Below, piece by piece: positions 1-5,402 of a stretch of DNA of 5,402 nucleotides. Positions within the stretch are counted from its first letter, which is position 1; the number at the start of each line of letters is the position of its first letter. Under the pieces are notes generated by a model. That model was not told where the DNA came from and ran no database searches. It saw only the letters and a program-made list of their open reading frames with translations. The DNA is taken from contig CAJPTS010000133.1 in NCBI GenBank assembly GCA_905373625.1, forward strand, positions 1 through 5,402. Reading direction: 5' to 3'. A program made the translations under genes and the position numbers. The DNA is from Bacteroidia bacterium. GTDB taxonomy: Bacteria > Bacteroidota > Bacteroidia > Bacteroidales > CAJPTX01.

Positions 1-377
1 CGACGCAGCGTGTTCATCGTGCAATGTTATTTGTTTACACGAAGATACGGAAAAACAGCGGATGGGAATGGACGTAACTTATTGATGAGTACTATATAGT
101 CCAAATATATTTCCTCCGAAGACGCTGCATCATAATGCACAAACTGTAATATTGCTCAAGAAATACGGGTTCTGTCACGCATTCCCGCACGCTCTTTTCG
201 CCCTCATTCTTAGCGTTTTGTATTTTACTCATTCTGAACTTGCATAAAAAGGTGTGCCACACTTCTATTTTGACCCACACTCTCACAAATATAGCTCCCT
301 TACACAAAGAGAAAAATAGAGACAAAGCCGTCGCAATGCGAATGATGCTTAACTAATCAGATTCGTCGCCACATACG

Positions 378-411
378 TTGCAAGATAAATACTGAACCTT
401 TGTTAACTTTA
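378..411 (+). promoter_or_regulatory. Weak Bacteroidota-type promoter candidate for the chemoreceptor gene
   Basis: The known Bacteroides sigma-ABfr promoter has a TTG-containing -33 box and a TAnnTTTG -7 box about 19-21 bases apart. Here TTG lies at 378-380 and TAACTTTA (7 of 8 matches, last base wrong) at 404-411. The spacer of 23 bases is somewhat long. An alternative -7 element, AACCTTTG at 395-402, is only 14 bases from the TTG. Either would place transcription initiation just upstream of the dyad repeats at 427-460. The match is imperfect and could be chance in AT-rich DNA. Confidence 0.2.
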
Positions 412-426
412 TGTTCTAATAAAACG

Positions 427-460
427 ATTCTATTACAGAATAGTAATTCTACGACAGAAT
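427..460 (+). repeat. Two tandem 15-bp dyads, operator-like
   Basis: ATTCTATTACAGAAT (427-441) and ATTCTACGACAGAAT (446-460) agree at 13 of 15 positions and are 19 bp apart start to start. Each is itself a dyad, ATTCT-N5-AGAAT, so each could bind a dimeric regulator. The pair lies 12-45 bases before the start codon of the chemoreceptor gene and downstream of the only promoter candidate, a placement typical of a repressor site. In RNA, the segments 427-447 and 445-461 could also fold into two mutually exclusive hairpins (stem AATTCT/AGAATT with a 5-base loop for the second). The repeat is seen directly. The operator role is inference, and I do not recognise the site as that of a known regulator. 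Confidence 0.55.
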
Positions 461-470
461 TTTAAAATTC
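457..470. promoter_or_regulatory. Perfect 14-bp palindrome abutting the start codon
   Basis: GAATTTTAAAATTC reads identically on both strands and ends one base before the ATG at 472. It overlaps the right end of the second 15-bp dyad. As DNA it could be a regulator half-site pair. As RNA it has no loop and would form a hairpin only with its inner pairs open, covering the place where a ribosome binds. No Shine-Dalgarno sequence is visible before this start, and the A/T-rich palindrome itself occupies the initiation region. Function is inference. Confidence 0.45.
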
Positions 471-471
471 A

Positions 472-2349
472 ATGAGAAATAGGTCTATATTATTTCGTAT
501 CAGCCTGTTAGTGGTCTGTGGCGCAGTGTTGGTAATGTTAATTTTGGCATTCCTCCCTTTTCGCAAACTGAAGGATGTATACTACGGACGTCTGGTTCAG
601 CAAGTGGAAGAAGCATCGCTCGATCTAAAAACGCGTATGGAGAGCGATCTTACGCAGAGTGTATCCTTTACGCGCGTTACTGCCAAATTTCTATCGGGCG
701 ATGTTTCTTTGACACGCACCGAGGTCATGGCTATGCTAGAGAATATGCTCCCCAATTATCCTTTTGTAACAGGAATAGGTCTCGCTTACGAGCCAAATGC
801 TTTTGATGGTGAGGACGAGCTCCACAAGAATGAAAAAGGGAGTGGACTCCAAGGGCGGTTTCTACCTTTTATTGCCATGGGACGAGATGGTAAAGCGCAT
901 TATAGCGACACTACTCATACTCATATAGACCCAATCATTGGCACGTGGTACTCTGAACCTCGCCGTACGCATAAAGCTTTTGCTAATGATGCTTATCACC
1001 TAGATATTCTCGATCGTAAGAACGTGCTGCTATTTACTTTTGCAGAGCCAATTCTGAAAGAAGAGAAATTTTTGGGCGTTGTCGAGGTCGATATAGAGTT
1101 AGAGCGTGTTGCCTCTTGGGTGAAAAATGCAGATGCCTTGGCGGGATTAGCGACGGTTTCCATGTATTCGCCCGTAGGCAAGCTTGCTGCCACCACAAAT
1201 GAAACCGATGCTGCGCCGATATTTGAATGGAATCGCCTCTCGTCCTCTGAGCGTGACGCACTCCGACGCAAAGAACATATACTCTACGAAGACGAGAAAA
1301 AGCTAAGTGCCATCTCACCGTTCTACATGAGCACATGTGAACTCCCCGTACTACTGTGTGTAGATTTTGACAAGAGTATAGCCATGCAGCAGGTCTACAA
1401 ACAAATGGCGATAACCTTGCTTCTGGGAGTCGCACTTTGCAGTATACTCTTTCTAGTACTACTCTATTTACTACGCAACCTATTGCGTCCCATACATCTT
1501 ATTGCCAACCGACTTGGCGCGCTGGCGCTCGGGCAGCTTACAACCGAGCCTACTGGCTATGAAAAACGAGCGGATGAACTCGGTCTTATGGCGCTAAGTT
1601 TCCAAGGTATGGTGGTTAAGTTACGTGACGTAATGAGCACAATCATTTCTTCGACCCATGAGCTCAATGCGAATAGCTCCCATATAAATTCGTCATCGGT
1701 TGCAATTGCTGACGCAGCTCAGAACAGTGCCGCCTCCACGGAAGAAGTACTAGCACAATGTACTAGCGTGCTTGAAGTCTGCCAACATAAACTAGAGATG
1801 GCCAATAATGCTACAGCCGATATTCGCGACGCACAAGATACTCTCCACAATCTTAGCACGAACATCAAAGAGACTAACCGTGCACTAGACGAGATTGTCA
1901 GCCGCGAACTCCTCTTGGCAGAGATCGCTTCGCAGACAAACATCCTATCGCTTAATGCCTCTGTTGAAGCTGCACGGGCAGGCGAGGCTGGACGAGGCTT
2001 CGCAGTCGTAGCAGGCGAGGTTAGAGTTTTGGCAGAACGAAGTGCAGAGATTGTTAATGGCATTAAAGATTTACGCAAAGACTCCCAAAAGCTCTCTAGT
2101 ACCACTCTCGCAGAGTTGGAAAGGCTACAAAGAGTACTTAGTGAAATCATTGCGAATATGACACAAATGAATACCAATAGCCAGCAAATAACTGATGCGA
2201 TAGGGCAGATAGATGTAGCAATGAACAACTTAAGTAGTACTGCACAAATAAATGCAACCTCCTCTGACCAGCTTGCCAAAGAGAGTGAAAGTATTCTAGG
2301 GCACGTAGCCGAACTCAAGCAGGAGATCACACATTTTCAAATTGACTAG
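472..2349 (+). CDS. Methyl-accepting chemotaxis protein with periplasmic Cache-type sensor
   Basis: This is a 625-residue inner-membrane chemoreceptor that should sense a periplasmic signal and control a CheA histidine kinase through CheW. It has a first membrane helix at about residues 7-28, a periplasmic sensor at about 36-305, a second helix at about 312-335, a HAMP linker at about 335-388 (P340; DELG at 368-371), then a long coiled-coil signalling hairpin. The hairpin tip is nearly canonical: N495, E499, R502 and E505 match Tsr N381, E385, R388 and E391 in the CheA/CheW contact region, followed by GRGFAVVAGEVR. The segment AASTEEVLAQ (420-429) fits the CheR methylation-site pattern, with E424/E425 as the likely modified pair. 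There is no C-terminal NWETF-type CheR tether. The sensor resembles double Cache: W159, Y160 and D178 sit where dCache ligand residues lie. The start is chosen because the first membrane helix follows immediately. No chemotaxis signalling genes are adjacent. The family call is firm; the ligand and output are unknown. Confidence 0.95.
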   Translation: MRNRSILFRISLLVVCGAVLVMLILAFLPFRKLKDVYYGRLVQQVEEASLDLKTRMESDLTQSVSFTRVTAKFLSGDVSLTRTEVMAMLENMLPNYPFVTGIGLAYEPNAFDGEDELHKNEKGSGLQGRFLPFIAMGRDGKAHYSDTTHTHIDPIIGTWYSEPRRTHKAFANDAYHLDILDRKNVLLFTFAEPILKEEKFLGVVEVDIELERVASWVKNADALAGLATVSMYSPVGKLAATTNETDAAPIFEWNRLSSSERDALRRKEHILYEDEKKLSAISPFYMSTCELPVLLCVDFDKSIAMQQVYKQMAITLLLGVALCSILFLVLLYLLRNLLRPIHLIANRLGALALGQLTTEPTGYEKRADELGLMALSFQGMVVKLRDVMSTIISSTHELNANSSHINSSSVAIADAAQNSAASTEEVLAQCTSVLEVCQHKLEMANNATADIRDAQDTLHNLSTNIKETNRALDEIVSRELLLAEIASQTNILSLNASVEAARAGEAGRGFAVVAGEVRVLAERSAEIVNGIKDLRKDSQKLSSTTLAELERLQRVLSEIIANMTQMNTNSQQITDAIGQIDVAMNNLSSTAQINATSSDQLAKESESILGHVAELKQEITHFQID

Positions 2350-2360
2350 AATAAAGAGCA

Positions 2361-2579
2361 ATGCCAAGAATAGAATTCACGCTTCAAGGCACGGAGTACA
2401 TAGAACTCATTCGTTTACTAAAGTTCGTCGGAATTGCCGAGAACGGCGGACAAGCGCAAGAGATGGTCACACGGGGCATCGTGTTGCATAATGGAGTAAT
2501 CGAATTGCGCAAACGTGCAAAATTGCGCGCAGGCGACGTGGTTTGTGTAGGGCAAAACGAAATTTGTATCAAGGCTTAA
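2361..2579 (+). CDS. ybcJ: Small S4-domain RNA-binding protein, YbcJ family
   Basis: This 72-residue protein is essentially a single S4 domain, the RNA-binding fold also found in ribosomal protein S4 and some RNA-modifying enzymes. Diagnostic features are the helix with LIRLLKFVGIAENGGQAQ (about residues 16-33), the turn GIVLHNGVIELRKRAKLRAGD (about 39-59) with basic residues R50, K51, R52, K54 and R56, and a closing strand. These match E. coli YbcJ (LLKLEGWSESGAQAK and VDGAVETRKRCKI) in order, spacing and length (about 70 residues). YbcJ-type proteins are thought to bind RNA, but their precise target is not established. The ATG lies 11 bases after the chemoreceptor stop, with only a weak AAAGAG before it, so co-transcription with the upstream gene is likely. 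No other start fits the domain. The family call is strong; the cellular role is unknown. Confidence 0.9.
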   Translation: MPRIEFTLQGTEYIELIRLLKFVGIAENGGQAQEMVTRGIVLHNGVIELRKRAKLRAGDVVCVGQNEICIKA

Positions 2580-2639
2580 TACTCTGAGTCTCTGTTTTTG
2601 CCTACTTTTACATGTGTAATCTATCAATACAAAACATTT

Positions 2640-2646
2640 AGAAGGT
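2640..2646 (+). promoter_or_regulatory. Shine-Dalgarno-like sequence unusually close to the sppA start
   Basis: AGAAGG (2640-2645) is purine-rich and Shine-Dalgarno-like, but only one base separates it from the ATG at 2647, closer than the usual 5-9. Bacteroidota rely little on Shine-Dalgarno pairing, and the more distant A-rich stretch (CAATACAAAACA) may matter more. The start at 2647 is nonetheless favoured because it gives a short basic segment (MKSFFK) followed directly by the membrane anchor. Confidence 0.3.
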
Positions 2647-4425
2647 ATGAAGTCTTTCTTTAAAACGGTTTTAGCCGTTGTTGTGGGCATACTGCTTTTA
2701 CAGTTATTGTCACTATTTCTCCTCTTCTCGATGATTGGCGTGCTGGGCGCTATGGAAAGCGTTGAAAGTATCGAGAAGCACACCGTCCTAACCATAGATC
2801 TCACCAAGAATATCACGGATAAAGAGGTTACAGAGCCTCTCTCTCGTCTAAGTTTTGGGAATTTTAAGCTCCCCGAACAAAACGCACTTTACGAAGCGCT
2901 GCGGGCAATAGACTATGCCAAAACTGATGATAAAATCGAAGGTATCCTGATTAAAGCCGATGGGCTACAAATGTCTATTAACACGGCGCAGGAAATCCGC
3001 AATGCTATCGCCGATTTTCGCAGTTGTGGCAAATTTGTTTACGCATATAGTGCGGGCTACGGTCAGTTCCCATACTACGTGGCTTCTGTAGCAGACAGTG
3101 TATTTATTCACCCGATGGGCGAACTGATGTGGTATGGTTTAGCTTCGCAGAATTTCTATTTGAAAGATGCACTGGCAAAATGGGGGATAGAACCGCAAAT
3201 TATACGTCACGGAAAATACAAATCTGCTGTTGAACCTTTTATGGAGAACGAGATGAGTGTAGCCAACCATGAGCAAACCATGACCTACTTGAGTTCGATG
3301 TGGAACTTTACAACGAATGCGGTTGCGGAAGCTCGTCAGATTTCTACTGAAGAACTTAATATGTTTGCCGAAGGGCGTGTGGCTTTTCTACCGAAACAGG
3401 CGCTAGAGGCAGAATTGGTAGACGGTATCTATTATGCAGATCAGTTAGATTCAATGCTTCTTGTTAAAACAGGTCTGAAACCCAACAAAAAATTGCGTAC
3501 TGTCTCGTTGCACGATTATTCGCAATATGTACAAGAACAAAAATCTATGGATCTCTCCGCTGAAAAAATAGCCTTAGTTTACGCCATGGGCGAAATAAAC
3601 GACGGCGACGAGGATGACGACGCCATTGGTGGAGATGCTTATGCCGAGATCTTCTCTAAACTCCGTCAAGATTCTACGATTAAGGCGGTAGTGCTCCGCG
3701 TTAATTCGCCTGGAGGAAGTGCCTTTGCTTCGGAGGTTATGTGGCGTGAGCTTACGCGTTTGCGCGAGAAAAAGCCTCTAATTGTCTCTATGGGGACTTA
3801 TGCAGCATCGGGCGGTTACTATATTTCAGCACCAGCGGACTATATAGTGGCAAATCCTCTTACGCTCACGGGGTCAATTGGCGTATTTGGTATGTATATG
3901 ACGTACGGAAAATTGCTCCGTGAGAAATTAGCGGTATACCCACGTGTGGTTAAGACTCATTCGCACTCCGATATCGGCTCTGTGATGCGTCCGCTGGACG
4001 ACTTTGAAAGAAACCTCATGCAGCAGTCTGTAGAGAACACTTACTCCATCTTTTTAAGTAGGGTGGCCGAAGGGCGGAAAAAGACTTCTGAAGCAGTAGA
4101 TTCCATCGGACAAGGGCGTGTTTGGAGTGGCGTGGACGCCCTACGTCTAGGTCTTGTAGACGAGTTAGGAGGGCTAGATCGGGCAATTGCAGTTGCAGCA
4201 GAGCGAGCAAATATTACAGACAATTATTGCCTCTCTGTTTACCCCAAAAAGGAAATCTCATTTTTCGATGGAATGGTGACCGACTTCCTGACCTCTAAGG
4301 TTAAGCTTGCAAAGCAAATTTTTGGTATTTCTGACCCCGAACAAGAATTAGTTGATAATATCGAGCGCCTACTCAAGAAACGTGGCATACGTGCCGAGAT
4401 GCCCTATATGATCGAAATCCGATAG
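2647..4425 (+). CDS. sppA: Signal peptide peptidase SppA, 67K type (protease IV)
   Basis: This 592-residue membrane-anchored serine protease of family S49 cuts up signal peptides left in the inner membrane after protein export. An N-terminal membrane helix (about residues 7-31) anchors it; the rest should face the periplasm. Like E. coli SppA (618 residues) it has two tandem S49-type domains. The catalytic lysine is K192 in GKYKSAVEPF, matching E. coli K209. The nucleophile is S388 in MGTYAASGGYY, matching S409. The RVNSPGGSAFASE motif (351-363) and LTGSIGVFG (407-415) are also intact. In the E. coli enzyme the Ser/Lys pair joins the two domains within a tetramer. An acidic run, NDGDEDDDAIGGD (318-330), opens the C-terminal domain. 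The gene follows ybcJ by 67 bases with no visible terminator, and lpxK begins 7 bases after its stop. It appears complete and active. Confidence 0.96.
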   Translation: MKSFFKTVLAVVVGILLLQLLSLFLLFSMIGVLGAMESVESIEKHTVLTIDLTKNITDKEVTEPLSRLSFGNFKLPEQNALYEALRAIDYAKTDDKIEGILIKADGLQMSINTAQEIRNAIADFRSCGKFVYAYSAGYGQFPYYVASVADSVFIHPMGELMWYGLASQNFYLKDALAKWGIEPQIIRHGKYKSAVEPFMENEMSVANHEQTMTYLSSMWNFTTNAVAEARQISTEELNMFAEGRVAFLPKQALEAELVDGIYYADQLDSMLLVKTGLKPNKKLRTVSLHDYSQYVQEQKSMDLSAEKIALVYAMGEINDGDEDDDAIGGDAYAEIFSKLRQDSTIKAVVLRVNSPGGSAFASEVMWRELTRLREKKPLIVSMGTYAASGGYYISAPADYIVANPLTLTGSIGVFGMYMTYGKLLREKLAVYPRVVKTHSHSDIGSVMRPLDDFERNLMQQSVENTYSIFLSRVAEGRKKTSEAVDSIGQGRVWSGVDALRLGLVDELGGLDRAIAVAAERANITDNYCLSVYPKKEISFFDGMVTDFLTSKVKLAKQIFGISDPEQELVDNIERLLKKRGIRAEMPYMIEIR

Positions 4426-4432
4426 TAGACGC

Positions 4433-5402
4433 ATGTTTGCGTGGCTTCGTAAAGTTGTCTCCTACGTCTTCGGAGGTGCACTGCGTGTGCGGCACTGGCT
4501 GTATGACAACGGCTATTTTAGAAGTTACGCGGCAGATGTTCCTACTATCTGCGTAGGGAATTTGGCAGTAGGAGGCACGGGGAAATCGCCTATGGTGGCG
4601 GCGCTCATGGAGCGTTTTGGTACACACCGAGGTGCAGTGATGTTAAGTAGAGGTTATGGTCGTACTACGCGAGGTTTTCGTGTGGTACGACCGTCTTCAT
4701 TAGCGAGCGAGGTTGGCGACGAACCCCTACAATTAAAGCTGCGTACGCCCGAGAATAGAGTCGTCGTGTGCGAAGATCGGGTGGCGGGATGCCAACAAAT
4801 TTTGCAGGCGTATCCAGATTGTGAGTTGATTATATTAGACGACGCCTTTCAACACAGACGTTTGCGCTCCTCAGTAAACCTCCTTCTCACTCGGTTCGAT
4901 CGCCCATTCGTAACCGATTTTTTGTTGCCTTACGGACAGTTACGCGATCTAAAATACCGTGCCCGCCAAGCTGATGCTATTGTGGTAACCAACGTCCCAG
5001 AACAGGCGACACACACAGCATGCGAACTACTTGCTAAAGAATTGCAATACGCCTCAGACCAACCTGTACTCTTCTCAGGATTATGTTACGGCGAACCGCG
5101 TAACCTTACGGGCGAATTATTGGAAAATACAGATTTGAAAGGCAATATTTACGGTCTAGCGGGCATAGCTAATCCCACATCTTTTTTTGAATATATAGCT
5201 ACGTTGTATGATATACGCGACTACTTAACTTACAACGACCACCATCGGTTCTCACGTCGCGAAATGATGCTTCTTGAGCGTATCGCCACGCACGGTGGCT
5301 GGCTTATAACTACAGAAAAAGATGCCACACGTTTGCGCGATATCGTGCCAACAGAAAGCCATCTGTCTCATCGTATCCTTTACATCCCGATCCATATTAA
5401 AT
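4433..5402 (+). CDS. lpxK: Tetraacyldisaccharide 4'-kinase LpxK, 3' end cut by the window
   Basis: LpxK uses ATP to phosphorylate the 4' position of the tetraacyldisaccharide-1-phosphate lipid A precursor, giving lipid IVA, at the cytoplasmic face of the inner membrane. The frame runs open from the ATG at 4433 through 323 codons to the window edge, so the C-terminus is missing (the family is usually about 320-370 residues). Visible motifs are an N-terminal membrane-contact region ending in LRVRHWLYDNG (17-27), Walker A GNLAVGGTGKS (42-52), LSRGYG (71-76), GDEP (95-98), a Walker B-like DDAFQHR (136-142), LPYGQLRD (165-172), DHH (269-271) and TTEKDA (293-298). By family comparison D96 and a DHH histidine form the catalytic dyad (D99 and H261 in Aquifex), and D136/D137 bind magnesium. 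The start is the first ATG after an in-frame stop at 4409, 7 bases past the sppA stop, so the two genes are surely co-transcribed and may be translationally coupled. No strong ribosome-binding site is visible. Confidence 0.95.
   Translation, partial: MFAWLRKVVSYVFGGALRVRHWLYDNGYFRSYAADVPTICVGNLAVGGTGKSPMVAALMERFGTHRGAVMLSRGYGRTTRGFRVVRPSSLASEVGDEPLQLKLRTPENRVVVCEDRVAGCQQILQAYPDCELIILDDAFQHRRLRSSVNLLLTRFDRPFVTDFLLPYGQLRDLKYRARQADAIVVTNVPEQATHTACELLAKELQYASDQPVLFSGLCYGEPRNLTGELLENTDLKGNIYGLAGIANPTSFFEYIATLYDIRDYLTYNDHHRFSRREMMLLERIATHGGWLITTEKDATRLRDIVPTESHLSHRILYIPIHIK

Larger units (their letters stand above)
1..471. other. Leader region without a supportable gene
   Basis: This stretch has no convincing coding region. 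The three + frames entering from the left edge stop at 75-77, 83-85 and 97-99, so one of them may be the tail of an upstream gene, but the at most 32 residues show no recognisable motif. A 77-codon minus-strand frame (92-325) needs a TTG start and shows no known motif. I see no tRNA-like or rRNA-like sequence. The contents that can be named are a loose inverted repeat (2-15 with 118-131), a small hairpin TGCAT-CATA-ATGCA near 126-140, a weak promoter candidate around 378-411, and the dense dyad/palindrome cluster at 427-470 directly before the chemoreceptor gene. Confidence 0.6.

Noticed and set aside
92..325. 77-codon minus-strand open frame in the leader
   Set aside because: It needs a TTG start, shows no recognisable domain, and has an odd composition rich in Cys, Arg and aromatic residues. 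It is most likely non-coding.
1034..1435. 133-codon minus-strand open frame inside the chemoreceptor gene
   Set aside because: It is antisense to the sensor domain and second membrane helix, is Arg/His/Cys-rich, has no motif, and overlaps another equally unsupported minus frame.
1747..1767. Direct repeat GTACTAGC spaced 13 bp within the chemoreceptor gene
   Set aside because: It lies in conserved coding sequence, and the encoded residues fit the coiled coil and methylation region. A short coincidence is the simplest explanation.
1719..2330. 203-codon minus-strand open frame inside the chemoreceptor gene
   Set aside because: It lies entirely antisense to the conserved signalling domain and is Ser/Ala/Leu-rich, as expected of a reverse-frame shadow of helical coding sequence.
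2563..2600. Possible sppA promoter (TTTG at 2563-2566, TGTTTTTG at 2593-2600)
   Set aside because: The -7 element matches 7 of 8 positions, but the 26-base spacer is well outside the usual range. A separate sppA promoter cannot be excluded but is not supported.
2580..2605. Possible terminator after ybcJ (ACTCTGAGT followed by GTTTTTG)
   Set aside because: The stem would be four pairs with a one-base loop, which cannot form, so the T run alone is not evidence of termination.
4373..4627. 84-codon minus-strand open frame across the sppA-lpxK junction
   Set aside because: It is antisense to the end of sppA and the Walker A region of lpxK, both clearly coding, and has no recognisable features.

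Overview
The window looks like chromosomal DNA from a Bacteroidota bacterium, most likely Bacteroidales and possibly Porphyromonas-like. This is an inference. It rests on the close sppA-lpxK gene pair, which I recall as common in Bacteroidales, on the Bacteroidota-style SppA (67K type) and LpxK sequences, and on starts that mostly lack a good Shine-Dalgarno sequence. All four supported genes are on the + strand.

Layout. Bases 1-471 hold no gene I can support. The last ~45 bases of this leader, just before the first gene, are unusually structured: two near-identical 15-bp dyads 19 bp apart, followed by a perfect 14-bp palindrome that ends one base before the start codon. Next come a methyl-accepting chemotaxis protein with a periplasmic Cache-type sensor (472-2349), a 72-residue S4-domain RNA-binding protein of the YbcJ family (2361-2579, 11 bases later), the membrane protease SppA of the long 67K type (2647-4425, after a 67-base gap), and the lipid A kinase LpxK (starting at 4433, 7 bases after sppA, and cut by the right edge after 323 codons).

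How they fit together. sppA and lpxK are almost certainly co-transcribed and are both cell-envelope housekeeping genes: one degrades leftover signal peptides in the inner membrane, the other makes the 4'-phosphate of lipid A. The chemoreceptor and S4 gene sit upstream in the same direction and could share a transcript. No terminator is visible between any of the genes. No cheA, cheW, cheR, cheB or cheY gene is seen here, so the receptor is an orphan within this window.

The window is mostly ordinary. The items most worth a second look are the dyad/palindrome cluster at 427-470 and the orphan chemoreceptor it may control. I see no clear evidence of a new defence, mobile or biosynthetic system, and no tRNA, rRNA, CRISPR array or insertion sequence.
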